A stretch of DNA of 64,000 nucleotides. Source: an uncultured Winogradskyella sp. (GTDB lineage Bacteria; Bacteroidota; Bacteroidia; Flavobacteriales; Flavobacteriaceae). The stretch is from positions 464,464 through 528,463 of the forward strand of contig CAJXLB010000002.1 of NCBI GenBank assembly GCA_913055905.1. The letters are read 5' to 3'. Each line of letters begins with the position of its first letter. Position 1 is the stretch's first letter. Position numbers and translations under genes: made by a program. Below, piece by piece: positions 36,585-46,027 of this stretch. The notes below the pieces were generated by a model. The model did no database searches. It was not told the origin of the DNA and worked only from the letters and a program-made list of their open reading frames with translations.

Positions 36585-38066
36585 CTATTTAACTTTAGGA
36601 GTTAACTCTGCCTCCTCCTCTACTTTGATAAAGGCATTGTAGTGCTCGTAGCGTTCAAATATCTGGTTGACGTAATTTACGGGCTCAGAACCTCGCACGT
36701 AACCGTACTTTATAAAAGGTTTATTGTAATATTCCCTGTAGCGCAATTTTAGTAGCATCTCCGAGATGTTACTCCAAGCGTTGCGATTAAGTCCCTCTGC
36801 GTCTGCCAAGCGTTGCGCATCGCGCACATGGCCCAAGCCACAGTTATAAGCTGCTAATGTTAGTTTCAACCGGCTCAAGGAATCTTCAACCTTATCAAAT
36901 TCTTCATAAATCTGCTTTAGATAGGTAGTCCCTCCTCTAAGGCTTTCTTTTGGGTCCGAAATATCCTTAATATTCAAGGATTCAGCCGTGGCTGGCATGA
37001 CTTGCATAAGGCCTTGTGCTCCTGCCCAAGAACTGGCTTCTGGGTCGAACTTTGATTCCTGATAGACCTGTGAGGCCAACAAACGCCAATCCCAATTCAA
37101 TTCTTTGGCATAGGTCTTAATTAAATCGTCATAAGCGCTTATCTGATTATTTTTTAGACTGTAATAATCGCTTTTTGTACGCCTCCTAAAGGAGCGTTTA
37201 TTCTTGAAATATTTGTTGTAGATAACATTATAGTGTTTTTTCTTCCGTTGGGACACTATCCATTCGTTGACGCGTTTCCTGAATTCTTTAGACTTTTTTC
37301 GAGTGACCCACGCGATGCGTTGTGAAAACGAAATGGGTACACTAATATCTAGTATGGGTCTACTAGATGCATTGATTCTGGCCAGGTTTTCATCAGCTAT
37401 GGTATATTTTATTTTGCCATCAGCGACCATATTTATGATTTCCCCTGTGCTTAACTTGCTATCTAAAGTGTCAATGTGTATGGTCCCTCCTATTTCATTG
37501 GACAGGCTCATGATGCGCTCATAATAAGCGGAGTTGCGTCTTATGGAAACCGTATCGTTGATAAGCTCTATGGGATCATGAATAAGCGCATTGTGTAGAC
37601 TTTTCCAAGATAAGCGTCGGAAATTATCTGGTTTTTTTTGCACCAGCACCTGTTTGGTAAGGTACAAGTATTCCGTAAAGTCAACCTCCCACTTGCGTTG
37701 GTTGGTAACGGTCATCCCGTGTGCAATGAGGTCTACTTCTCCACTATTGAGTACTTCAAATTGTGTGTCTAAATTATCAGAAACTACGAGTTCCAACTCA
37801 AGATTTAAGTCTTTAGCAAGTTGCTTGAGGAGTTCGTATTCGAAGCCCATTGCTTGACCCTTATACAAAAAGTAGCTTGTACTGCTATAAACCACAAGGG
37901 CACGCAATACGCCTTCTTTCTTAATATCTTTCCAATCCCTATCCGAAGAATTAGCCACAATTTCATTGTAGGCATCAGCTGTAGCGGAGTCTGCCGAAGA
38001 ACGCTGCTTACAATTCCAAAGCATTAACAATGCACAAACTAATAGGGCTTGTATGGGTTTCATCAT
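36585..38066 (-). CDS. mltF: MltF-type membrane-bound lytic transglycosylase
   Basis: A 493-aa lipoprotein (lipobox LMLWNC, Cys19) with the two-part MltF architecture. A periplasmic solute-binding-protein-like domain (about 45-285) includes LRALVVYSSTSYFLYKGQAMGFEYELL. It is followed by a soluble lytic transglycosylase domain (about 315-460). The catalytic Glu337 is in VYQESKFDPEA, with the family motif GAQGLMQVMPATA and later LAAYNCGLGHV. It cleaves peptidoglycan glycan strands; the N-terminal domain may sense muropeptides. An in-frame second Met (38063) is an equal start option. Confidence 0.92.
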   Translation of the reverse strand: MMKPIQALLVCALLMLWNCKQRSSADSATADAYNEIVANSSDRDWKDIKKEGVLRALVVYSSTSYFLYKGQAMGFEYELLKQLAKDLNLELELVVSDNLDTQFEVLNSGEVDLIAHGMTVTNQRKWEVDFTEYLYLTKQVLVQKKPDNFRRLSWKSLHNALIHDPIELINDTVSIRRNSAYYERIMSLSNEIGGTIHIDTLDSKLSTGEIINMVADGKIKYTIADENLARINASSRPILDISVPISFSQRIAWVTRKKSKEFRKRVNEWIVSQRKKKHYNVIYNKYFKNKRSFRRRTKSDYYSLKNNQISAYDDLIKTYAKELNWDWRLLASQVYQESKFDPEASSWAGAQGLMQVMPATAESLNIKDISDPKESLRGGTTYLKQIYEEFDKVEDSLSRLKLTLAAYNCGLGHVRDAQRLADAEGLNRNAWSNISEMLLKLRYREYYNKPFIKYGYVRGSEPVNYVNQIFERYEHYNAFIKVEEEAELTPKVK

Positions 38067-38119
38067 AGCTGAAATTAAAGATACTAATTCTAATTAAAAC
38101 CCGATGTGTTATTTTGAAG

Positions 38120-38791
38120 CTATTCTTCGGCTTCGGTAACGAGAAGCTCTTGCGGTAGACCCAAATCGGAAAGCTTTTCTTCCAAGGCTTCCATCATGGC
38201 CGGTGGACCACATAGATATACAGGTTTTGAGGTATCGAGATTATGCGTTTTCAAGAAGTTTTCATCTAAATAGCCATGGGCAAAGTTAGGATGGTCTTCT
38301 TGTGAGAGCATGACATGGAAATCATCACCCAACCAATTTTTAAGCTGGTCTTTATAGATAATGTCACGTTCTTTATCATTAGCAAAGAACAATTTGTTTC
38401 CGTTAAGCTCGTTTTTTGTTTTGAGGTCTTTTAAAATAGCAATGAAAGGTGTAATCCCTGCTCCACCAGCAATAAAACTGCCTTCTCCTTTATAATTTAT
38501 GGCGCCCCATGCATCACCGATTATTAAGGTATCACCGACCTCTAAAGTATCTAATTGCTTGGTTACACCATCATGGGAAGGATATATCTTAATTACAAAC
38601 TCCAAATTAGATTCTTCAGGTAAACTGGTGAACGTAAATGGCCTTTTCTCGTCACGCCATTCTTCAGAATTTATAGCAACTTCCGTAGCTTGGCCAGGTG
38701 TAAACGTATAGCCTTCTGGTTTATCCGTTATTAAATGGATAACGTTATGATTAATGTGTTCAATTTTTTGAATAGTTATCTTGTGTTCCAT
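38120..38791 (-). CDS. FAD/NAD(P)-binding ferredoxin-reductase-type oxidoreductase
   Basis: A 223-aa flavoprotein of the ferredoxin-NADP reductase superfamily. The FAD-binding RPFTFTS motif is at about residue 50, the NAD(P)-binding GGAGITPFIAIL at about 109-120, and LCGPPAMMEAL near the C-terminus. No iron-sulfur domain is fused. It probably passes electrons between NAD(P)H and an unknown acceptor such as flavodoxin or a globin. It stands alone on the minus strand. Confidence 0.88.
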   Translation of the reverse strand: MEHKITIQKIEHINHNVIHLITDKPEGYTFTPGQATEVAINSEEWRDEKRPFTFTSLPEESNLEFVIKIYPSHDGVTKQLDTLEVGDTLIIGDAWGAINYKGEGSFIAGGAGITPFIAILKDLKTKNELNGNKLFFANDKERDIIYKDQLKNWLGDDFHVMLSQEDHPNFAHGYLDENFLKTHNLDTSKPVYLCGPPAMMEALEEKLSDLGLPQELLVTEAEE

Positions 38792-38989
38792 GAAATTTTG
38801 ATTTTCAATAAGATAACCATCCTATCATCTTTTTTCCTTAAAAATCTTATAAATCCTGGGTGACCTAACCGTTGGTTTCTCTTAAAATAGTATTAAAACC
38901 CTTTGGATTGCATGAAATTACCTTAGTTTAAGAAAGCTAGATTAAGGCATTCTTCAATAAGGAGAAACTAAACTTGAAAACCACATGCT

Positions 38990-39427
38990 ATGAAAGTAAA
39001 AAAAGACCAAATTACATGCATCTTTGCATCCAACTCTGACCTAGGGCAAAAGTTGAAAGCTTTTTTAAGTTCTTCAAACCGAAAGACCCTAATGATAGAT
39101 ATCTGCAAAACCATGCCATCGGATACCCAGTGGCACGATATTTCCATACGTTTGAATAAAAGTCTTAGCGAACTTATGGACCTATCCAGAATTAAACCTA
39201 TCGAGAACACCCAAGATTTTAGCGAAGAGAGTTGGGTTAAAATTTTAGCTAATAATCCTAAAACACTCATTGGTGCGATTATTATTGAAGATGGCACTGT
39301 AATGCATATTACCAATTACACTGAAATTCTCAAGTTTTATAATGTGGATTCTGCCGGTCTAAGCAAAAAACAGCAAGGTGAAAAACCTTTAACCAAGCGC
39401 CAATCGGATAACGACCGTTTTATTTGA
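38990..39427 (+). CDS. ArsC-like thioredoxin-fold protein lacking the catalytic cysteine
   Basis: A 145-aa protein following the arsenate reductase/Spx fold: ITCIFASNSDLGQKLKAFL as first strand-helix, KTLMIDICKTMPSDTQWHDISIRL, and SWVKILANNPKTLIGAIIIEDG...ILKFYNVDSAG as the C-terminal ArsC-like section. In true ArsC or Spx the first loop carries a redox Cys (CX5R or CX2C). Here the loop reads FASNSDLGQ, so Cys10 lies in the strand rather than at the active position. It is probably not a reductase. The family occurs across flavobacteria; function unknown. Confidence 0.65.
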   Translation: MKVKKDQITCIFASNSDLGQKLKAFLSSSNRKTLMIDICKTMPSDTQWHDISIRLNKSLSELMDLSRIKPIENTQDFSEESWVKILANNPKTLIGAIIIEDGTVMHITNYTEILKFYNVDSAGLSKKQQGEKPLTKRQSDNDRFI

Positions 39428-39431
39428 TTGT

Positions 39432-40187
39432 TTAAATATGTTGCTTAAGATAGGTCGATGGTCTTATCCCATATTTTCTTAAGAAACACTCAGAAAAATA
39501 CGAAAGACTGCTAAATCCTGTTTTCTTGGCTATTTCGGTAATCGTCCATTGATGTGTATATAAGAGGTCTAAAGCTTTATGTAACTTGTAGTCGTTTATA
39601 AACTTTAAAGGCGTTTTTCCATTAAGTTTAAGCATTCTTCTGTATAAATTTGAATACGACATGTCCAAGCCTTCCGTAAGGCTTTTAACATTTAGGTCTG
39701 GGCGCTCCCAGTGTTTAACCATAAATTTGGTAAGCTCAGAAAGAAATGTTTCTTCACTAGGACTTAAGGTCTTAATTAGGGTATCATCAATTAGAGCATT
39801 GGAGTTTTTGCTTTTATAAAGGTCTCTTACAGGCGTGGAAATCACAATCTGTACATTGGTCATCTCACAAATTTGTTCGGTGTGTTCAAATAGGTCTTCC
39901 GTGGCCTTACTAGAAGTTGTCAAAGCTATGTTTAATCGTCGTTGGAACGATTCGTGTTTTGGCGTTACGTATTTAAATTTGTGCTGTATGTCTAAAGCGC
40001 ACTGAATGGCATCATTTACAGATTTAAAATTTATCCAATAGCTATTATTATCTGATTTATGTTGAATTGCATTATACTTAGATAATGTTTTATGAACACT
40101 CGCATGAAATTTTTGGGTAAATATGGTATACTGGGCAGCTTCTACCCTTGAAAGATAATCACTGATTTCAACAACCATAAATATCAT
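39432..40187 (-). CDS. AraC-family regulator with degenerate cyclase-like N-terminal domain
   Basis: A 251-aa protein. The last about 100 residues are a standard AraC/XylS double helix-turn-helix: LNVKSLTEGLDMSYSNLYRRMLKLNG and WTITEIAKKTGFSSLSYFSECFLRKYG. The first about 140 residues follow the class III nucleotide-cyclase fold pattern (FHASVHKTLSKYNAIQHK, then WINFKSVNDAIQCALDIQ, and IVISTPVRDLY), but the two metal-binding aspartates are absent. It may therefore bind a nucleotide or dimerise without catalysis. The start could also be the Met at 40178. Confidence 0.7.
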   Translation of the reverse strand: MIFMVVEISDYLSRVEAAQYTIFTQKFHASVHKTLSKYNAIQHKSDNNSYWINFKSVNDAIQCALDIQHKFKYVTPKHESFQRRLNIALTTSSKATEDLFEHTEQICEMTNVQIVISTPVRDLYKSKNSNALIDDTLIKTLSPSEETFLSELTKFMVKHWERPDLNVKSLTEGLDMSYSNLYRRMLKLNGKTPLKFINDYKLHKALDLLYTHQWTITEIAKKTGFSSLSYFSECFLRKYGIRPSTYLKQHI

Positions 40188-40255
40188 ACAGCCTTAATTT
40201 ATATGAATTTACGGATTTTATTTAAAATGTCTGTGCCCTACTCTATCCAGTAGGA

Positions 40256-42817
40256 TTAAACTTCCCGTCTTAATATTTCTAAGGGAGAACTACTAATTAC
40301 AGACCTAATATTGCTCAACCCAATTAAAATTACAAGTAAGGTAATTCCTGGAATAAATATGAGAAAAGGAATATATGAAGGCAGAAATGGCTCCTTAAAG
40401 ACAAACAAGGCCAAGGCCTGGCTACTTATTATGGCCAGTACCACGCCAACGGTACTTCCAATAAGCCCTAAAAATGTATATTCTAAAGCTGAAATTTTAA
40501 GTAATTCTGAGCCTTTGGCTCCAAGTGTTCTTAATAGTACACTCTCTTTTATACGTTGGTATTTACTGGTTCTAACTGAACCGATTAACACGATAAATCC
40601 AGTGATAATACTAAAAAAGGCCATGAAATTAATAACCCAAGAGACCTTATCCAGGATATCTTCCACAACCGTGTAAACCTGCCTTAAATCAATAATGGTA
40701 ACATTAGGGAATTCTGCCACCAGCTGTTGCTGAAGCTGCGCAGAAACTTGTTCATTCTCAGCTCTTGTCGTAAGGACATTAAATTGAGGGGCTTTTTCTA
40801 AAACACCTTTAGGGAAAACTATAGAAAAGTTGAGTTGCAATCGTCCCCAATCTACTTGTCTAATACTTCCAACAACAGTTTTCATCAATACACCTTGCAC
40901 ATTGAAGACTATGGTATCACCAATACCAACTTTTGCATCCTCAGCAAGATTGTCCGATATTGAAATCTTTACTGTCTGCTTGGCATCCTGCTCAGCAACC
41001 CATTCGCCTTTCATCAATACTTCTGAAGCGATAAGACTGTCCCTGTAGGTAGTTCTAAACTCATGATTTAAAATCCAACGTCGTACCTGTCTTGCAGTAT
41101 CCTTGCGCATTTCGTTGACAAGTCTGTCTTTTATCTTGTGCATACGCATGGTAACCAATGGAATATTATCAATAATAGGGACATCATTTTGTTGTAATTG
41201 TTCTATTGCCGCTTCCTTTTGGTCACTTTGGACATCAAGAATAATGAGGTTAGCATTCTGGGCTGTAGGACCAACTTCTGTTTTTGCCAAGAGAATATCC
41301 TTGGTAAAATAAAGCGTACTTATCAGAAAAGTACCTAGCCCAATAGCGGAAACCAAAACAATGGTCTGATTGTTTGGCCTAAATAGATTGAGAAGGCCTT
41401 GCCTTAAAGAGAAACTCCAGGTTTTTGGAAAATTACGCCTTAGCGCTGTCATAAACAGCTTGGCTATATAAGCTAGGACAACAAAGGTCACAACCGCTCC
41501 ACCTACAAAACCCAGGGCATATGTAAAATCCCTAATCAACCAAAACGAAAAAGCCAACAAAAACAGTAATATTATTAAAAAGATAATCGTTCTGCTCTTC
41601 TTGGGTTCGTTGGGCTCTTCTGTAACCCGCAAAACCTTCAAGGGAGAAACATACCAAGTGTGCATTAACGGCAACAATGCAAACAATACGGACATAAACA
41701 AACCTAAAAACACACCAATAAATAGTGGTTTAAACGAAAGAGCCATATCTAGCTCGAAAGGTAAAAATGCTTTGAGCACATACGGAAAAATACCTTGAAT
41801 GGCTGCACCTACTGCAGTTCCTATTATTCCACCTAGAAGACCTATTCCCGCAATTTGAATTAAAAAAATAACAAAACTCTGTTTGCGGCTAGCTCCAAGG
41901 CATTTTAATACTGCGATAGCGCGTAATTTTTCCTTAATATATATTTGAACAGAACTAGCGATACCAAGGCACCCTAACAACAAAGCTATAAACGCTGCCA
42001 GATTTAAAAACTTACCTACATTCTCATAACGCCTGCCCAAACGGCGACTTGTACTTGTATGCGTATCTAAATCTGCATTTTCAGCGTCTAGTATAGGATC
42101 TATTTCATCATCAAGCTTTTCTAGGTCTAAGGTGTCTGGTGCTTTAAAAAAAAATTGATATTCCTTTCTGCTTCCAAACTGCAGCAGTTCTGTTGCTTCA
42201 ATAGTGCTGTATGGAATTACCACAGGAGGCGCCACCGATGTGGACACTGCTGTGCTACCCGGAATCGAATTTAGCACACCTAAAATAGGAAGCGTAACCT
42301 TCCCTACTTTTATGGAGTCGCCGACTTCTATTCCAAATTGTAATAATAAGGTGGCATCCACGAGAGCGCCATTTTTGTCTTGATATGATAAGGCGGCGTT
42401 TTCAGGATTTGTTTCCATTTGACCATAGAGGGGAAAATCACCTTCAATACCTCGAACCCTGACCAATTTAGTACCATCATTTTTTGGAAACGCAATCATA
42501 GATACAAAATTGACTTCCTTAGCCTTTGGTTGGAGGGAATCAATTATCGCCTGCACACGCTCCGTAGGCTCCTGCCGTGTATCTATAATAAAATCTGCAC
42601 CCATAAGATTTTTTGACTGCTGCTTTACATTTTTGGTAAGGTTTTCACTGAACAATTGTATAGCTACTACCGCAGAAATCCCAAGGATGATGGATGACAT
42701 AAACAGAAGCAATCGGATTTTGCTTGCTTTGGCGTCTCGCCATGCCATTTTAAATAGCCATGACGTCTTCGTCTTTATAACAGGTGGTTTAGCTTCCAAA
42801 TTATGTGGTAGGTTCAT
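40256..42817 (-). CDS. YbbP-like ABC transporter permease (FtsX domains)
   Basis: An 853-aa inner-membrane protein with a first helix at about 35-57, a large extracytoplasmic domain, a helix bundle in the middle with the FtsX signature (LAAFIALLLGCLGIASSVQIYIKEKLRAIAVLKCLGAS), a second periplasmic domain and a second FtsX unit at the end (SIITGFIVLIGSVRTSKYQRIKESVLLRTLGAKGSELLK). The size and double FtsX layout match YbbP. Its start overlaps the ATPase gene by 17 bases and both neighbour a TesA-like esterase, the arrangement known as tesA-ybbA-ybbP in E. coli. The transported substrate is uncertain (lipoprotein or lipid export is suspected for the group). Confidence 0.9.
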   Translation of the reverse strand: MNLPHNLEAKPPVIKTKTSWLFKMAWRDAKASKIRLLLFMSSIILGISAVVAIQLFSENLTKNVKQQSKNLMGADFIIDTRQEPTERVQAIIDSLQPKAKEVNFVSMIAFPKNDGTKLVRVRGIEGDFPLYGQMETNPENAALSYQDKNGALVDATLLLQFGIEVGDSIKVGKVTLPILGVLNSIPGSTAVSTSVAPPVVIPYSTIEATELLQFGSRKEYQFFFKAPDTLDLEKLDDEIDPILDAENADLDTHTSTSRRLGRRYENVGKFLNLAAFIALLLGCLGIASSVQIYIKEKLRAIAVLKCLGASRKQSFVIFLIQIAGIGLLGGIIGTAVGAAIQGIFPYVLKAFLPFELDMALSFKPLFIGVFLGLFMSVLFALLPLMHTWYVSPLKVLRVTEEPNEPKKSRTIIFLIILLFLLAFSFWLIRDFTYALGFVGGAVVTFVVLAYIAKLFMTALRRNFPKTWSFSLRQGLLNLFRPNNQTIVLVSAIGLGTFLISTLYFTKDILLAKTEVGPTAQNANLIILDVQSDQKEAAIEQLQQNDVPIIDNIPLVTMRMHKIKDRLVNEMRKDTARQVRRWILNHEFRTTYRDSLIASEVLMKGEWVAEQDAKQTVKISISDNLAEDAKVGIGDTIVFNVQGVLMKTVVGSIRQVDWGRLQLNFSIVFPKGVLEKAPQFNVLTTRAENEQVSAQLQQQLVAEFPNVTIIDLRQVYTVVEDILDKVSWVINFMAFFSIITGFIVLIGSVRTSKYQRIKESVLLRTLGAKGSELLKISALEYTFLGLIGSTVGVVLAIISSQALALFVFKEPFLPSYIPFLIFIPGITLLVILIGLSNIRSVISSSPLEILRREV

Positions 42818-43484
42818 TAGTAAGGATTTGCCCTCCTTTAAGTCTTAAAATTTGTTGCGTACGATTGGCCAAATCCAAATCATGGGAAATCATGACCAAA
42901 GTGGTACCAGCTTCCTTATTTAAATCAAATAACAATTGAATGACCTTTTCTCCAGTTTCCTCATCCAAGTTACCCGTTGGTTCGTCTGCAAAAAGTATAG
43001 ATGGTGAGTTGGCAAACGCTCTTGCCAGGGCCACACGTTGTTGCTCTCCTCCAGACAACTGGGAAGGATAATGATCTAAACGGTCTGCCAAGCCTACTTT
43101 GGTTAAAAGTTCTATTGCTTTGGGCATGGCATTCTTATCCCCTTGAAGCTCTAAGGGCACACTAACATTCTCTAGTGAAGTCAATGTTGGTAGAAGCTGA
43201 AAATTCTGAAATATAAACCCAACTTCCTTATTTCTCAATTGAGCACGCTCATCCTCATTTAAATTATTGAGATTATAGCCACAGAGCTCTACACTACCAG
43301 AATTGGGATCATCCAATCCAGCACATAAGCCAAGTAAGGTTGTTTTACCACTTCCAGATGGTCCTACAATTGAAAAAGTTTGACCCTTTTCTACCTCAAA
43401 GGTAATATCCTTTAATACCGTTAATTGTTTTTGGCCCGTCGTATAGGTTTTCCCCAAGCCATTTATCTTTAATATCTTTGACAT
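42801..43484 (-). CDS. YbbA/LolD-like ABC transporter ATPase
   Basis: A 227-aa ATPase with a complete set of motifs: Walker [10 protein letters not shown] (about 40-48), Q-loop [10 protein letters not shown], signature [15 protein letters not shown], Walker [11 protein letters not shown] and the H-loop MISHD. This is the MacB/LolD/YbbA group that pairs with FtsX-type permeases. It is translationally coupled with the permease gene and divergent from the SGNH esterase with about 30 bp between starts. Confidence 0.93.
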   Translation of the reverse strand: MSKILKINGLGKTYTTGQKQLTVLKDITFEVEKGQTFSIVGPSGSGKTTLLGLCAGLDDPNSGSVELCGYNLNNLNEDERAQLRNKEVGFIFQNFQLLPTLTSLENVSVPLELQGDKNAMPKAIELLTKVGLADRLDHYPSQLSGGEQQRVALARAFANSPSILFADEPTGNLDEETGEKVIQLLFDLNKEAGTTLVMISHDLDLANRTQQILRLKGGQILTNEPTT

Positions 43485-43516
43485 TATATACTAACAATTT
43501 TTGCGCGTTTTACGCT

Positions 43517-44260
43517 ATGACGAAAAATACACATTTGCAGGCAATCCTGCCAATCAGGAAAGGCATTAAACTCATAAAGTTTTGTTATTTTCTAAGTATA
43601 ATATTATGTTTTAATTGTGCCGATTCCAAACAATCCAAATCGACTGAAGAGACTGCTGTATCTGAATCCACAGAAGAAGCTAATACCGAGGAAATTAATA
43701 ATAATAAAACCATACTCTGTTTTGGAGACAGCATTACTGCTGGATATGGCTTGGATGACACAAGCGAGGCATATCCTGCGCTTCTGCAACAAAAAATAGA
43801 TAGCCTTGATCTAAATTACACCGTAATTAATTCTGGATTAAGTGGCGAAACCTCTGCTGGTGGCCTCAGTCGTATCGATTGGGTTATGCAACAAGACATA
43901 GACATATTTTTATTGGAGCTTGGCGGGAATGATGGATTACGTGGCATTCCATTGACTGAAACCAAAAATAATCTTGAGCAAATCATTGAAAAAGTAAGGA
44001 CCAAAAATCCTGAAACAGAAATAATTCTCGCTGGTATGGAGTTACCGCCTAATATGGGGCAAGACTACACGTCTGAATTTAGAGCTGTTTTTGCCGATAT
44101 TGCCAAAACGCAAGATGTAAAGTTCATTCCTTTTATCTTAAAGGATGTTGGTGGCATCAAAGAGCTCAACCAATCAGATGGCATACATCCAACAGCTGAA
44201 GGCCATGAAATTGTAGCCCAAACCGTTTGGCAAACCCTAAAGCCGATGATTAATCAATAA
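43517..44260 (+). CDS. TesA-like SGNH hydrolase (arylesterase), probable lipoprotein
   Basis: An approximately 247-aa GDSL/SGNH esterase. CFGDSITAGYGL holds the nucleophile Ser, GLSGETSAGG the Gly block, ELGGNDGLRG the Asn block and SDGIHPTAEGH the Asp-His pair. The N-terminus has a hydrophobic stretch ending in a lipobox-like LCFNC. The ATG at 43517 was chosen; a TTG at 43478 would overlap the divergent ATPase start. Synteny with YbbA/YbbP-like genes matches E. coli tesA. Likely acts on acyl esters, thioesters or lysophospholipids in the periplasm. Confidence 0.88.
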   Translation: MTKNTHLQAILPIRKGIKLIKFCYFLSIILCFNCADSKQSKSTEETAVSESTEEANTEEINNNKTILCFGDSITAGYGLDDTSEAYPALLQQKIDSLDLNYTVINSGLSGETSAGGLSRIDWVMQQDIDIFLLELGGNDGLRGIPLTETKNNLEQIIEKVRTKNPETEIILAGMELPPNMGQDYTSEFRAVFADIAKTQDVKFIPFILKDVGGIKELNQSDGIHPTAEGHEIVAQTVWQTLKPMINQ

Positions 44261-44271
44261 TTTAATCCCTT

Positions 44272-45324
44272 TTATTTAAGTGATGACATATCAATGACAA
44301 AACGGTATTTCACGTCACTTTTGAGCATTCGCTTATAGGCTGTATTGATGTCTTGCATTTTTATCATTTCAACATCAGAGGTAATATTATGTTTCCCACA
44401 AAAATCAAGTAATTCTTGGGTTTCAGCAATTCCTCCAATAAGTGAACCAGCAACAGATTTTCGGCCCATAATCATAGGAACGGTAACCAAAGGTGGTTCT
44501 AAAACACCAAGAAAACCTAATATGACCAGAGTTCCATTAACATTGAGTGTGTTGATATAAGGATTAAAATCATGCTCGTATGGCACAGTGTCCAAAATTA
44601 AATCGAAACGTCCCATAGCAGCTTCCATCTGGCTCTCATCAGTAGATATAACAACTTCGTGTGCACCTAAGGCCTTGGCATCTTCTATTTTATTAGGTGA
44701 CCTAGAAAATAAAGTGACGTGTGCACCTAGGGCATTTGCTAATTTTAAGGCCATGTGTCCCAATCCACCTAATCCAACAACAGCCACTTTGGTTCCTTCT
44801 CCAACATTCCAGTAACGTAATGGAGACCAAGTTGTTATCCCAGCGCATAATACTGGTGCTACGCCTGCCAAATCTAAATTACTAGGAACACTTAGTACAA
44901 AAGCTTCATCTACCACTATGGATTGTGAATAGCCGCCATGTGTATTGGTTTCTAGGTGCTTATCATAACCACCATAAGTACCAACCCATTCTGGACAATA
45001 CTGTTCCAAATCATTTTTACAATTCTGACATGTCCTACATGAATCCACCAAGCAACCAACTGCAACAATATCTCCAACCTTGTGTTTAGAAACATTGTCT
45101 CCAATTTGTTTGACACGACCAACAATCTCATGTCCTGGCACCACGGGATATTCAGTCATACCCCAATCATTTTTGGCAAAGTGTAAATCCGAATGGCAGA
45201 CGCCACAGTATAGAATATCAATTTCCACATCATCTGGAAGAACTGTTCTTCTTTCGATTTGAATTTGTTTTAAATCTGCGTCTGGGGCTTCTGTGCCAAA
45301 GGCTTGAATTGGTTTGGTTGTCAT
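44272..45324 (-). CDS. Zinc-dependent alcohol dehydrogenase (AdhC/YahK-type)
   Basis: A 350-aa MDR-family enzyme that reduces aldehydes with NAD(P)H. The start at MTTKPIQAFG (45324) is chosen because an earlier in-frame Met (45387) adds 21 unrelated residues. Catalytic zinc ligands are visible in CGVCHSDLH and GHEIVGRV, and the four structural-zinc cysteines in SCRTCQNCKNDLEQYC. The Rossmann motif is VVGLGGLGHMALK. The WGMTEYPVVPGHE segment and the GGIAETQELLDFC region match the cinnamyl-alcohol-dehydrogenase-like aldehyde reductase group. It is convergent with the SGNH esterase. Confidence 0.92.
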   Translation of the reverse strand: MTTKPIQAFGTEAPDADLKQIQIERRTVLPDDVEIDILYCGVCHSDLHFAKNDWGMTEYPVVPGHEIVGRVKQIGDNVSKHKVGDIVAVGCLVDSCRTCQNCKNDLEQYCPEWVGTYGGYDKHLETNTHGGYSQSIVVDEAFVLSVPSNLDLAGVAPVLCAGITTWSPLRYWNVGEGTKVAVVGLGGLGHMALKLANALGAHVTLFSRSPNKIEDAKALGAHEVVISTDESQMEAAMGRFDLILDTVPYEHDFNPYINTLNVNGTLVILGFLGVLEPPLVTVPMIMGRKSVAGSLIGGIAETQELLDFCGKHNITSDVEMIKMQDINTAYKRMLKSDVKYRFVIDMSSLK

Positions 45325-45503
45325 TAGTCTTGAATTTTGGTATTTAGCTCTTAAGGTACGAATCTTTGACCGATATCCCTCTTCCATTACAATAATTATG
45401 GAATAAATAGGTCGTTTATGTTAAACTGATAGTAAGATAATGTTAAGAATGCTGTAATCGTCTCGTATTACAATAAACTCAATGTAACTTGCACAAAAAA
45501 ACG

Positions 45504-46025
45504 ATGCGCATATTTGTAGATATGGATGATGTGTTGGCAGATACCTATGGTAAACACATTGAATGGTATAATAAGGAGCATAAAGCCAATCTCTCTCTTG
45601 AACAAATAGAACATGGTGAAGTCTGGCAAAATGTACCTGACATACATCAAGACGGTATTCGTCGTCATGTTACAAGTCCTGGCTTCTTTAGGGAGTTGCA
45701 ACCAATAGAAAACAGCCAAGACGTAATGAAGGCGTTAAGCCAAACCCATGATGTCTATATTGCTACGGCAGCATCTCAATTTCCAAACTCTTTAAAAGAA
45801 AAAAGTGATTGGCTAGATGAGCACTTCCCTTTTATAAGCTGGCACTATCGCATATACTGCGGTTACAAATTTATGCTAAACGGTGATTTACTTATTGACG
45901 ACCGTAGTTACAACCTTAAAGACTTCGAGGGAGATACCTTATTGTTTAGTTCGCCTCATAATGTTAACGAACGTGGTTTTACACGTGTTGACAATTGGCT
46001 GGAAATTGCAGAACGCTTACTCTAG
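45504..46025 (+). CDS. 5'(3')-deoxyribonucleotidase-like HAD phosphatase
   Basis: A 173-aa protein of the HAD superfamily. The start at MRIFVDMDDVLAD (45504) is preferred to a TTG 15 bp upstream. DMDDVLAD carries the nucleophile and acid aspartates, IATAAS the Thr/Ser motif II, and LLIDDRSYNLKDF the acidic motif. The length and motifs agree with the mitochondrial-type dNT-2 and bacterial homologues (NT5C family), which dephosphorylate deoxynucleoside monophosphates. It is convergent with the membrane protein gene, 2 bp apart. Confidence 0.85.
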   Translation: MRIFVDMDDVLADTYGKHIEWYNKEHKANLSLEQIEHGEVWQNVPDIHQDGIRRHVTSPGFFRELQPIENSQDVMKALSQTHDVYIATAASQFPNSLKEKSDWLDEHFPFISWHYRIYCGYKFMLNGDLLIDDRSYNLKDFEGDTLLFSSPHNVNERGFTRVDNWLEIAERLL

Positions 46026-46027
46026 CC

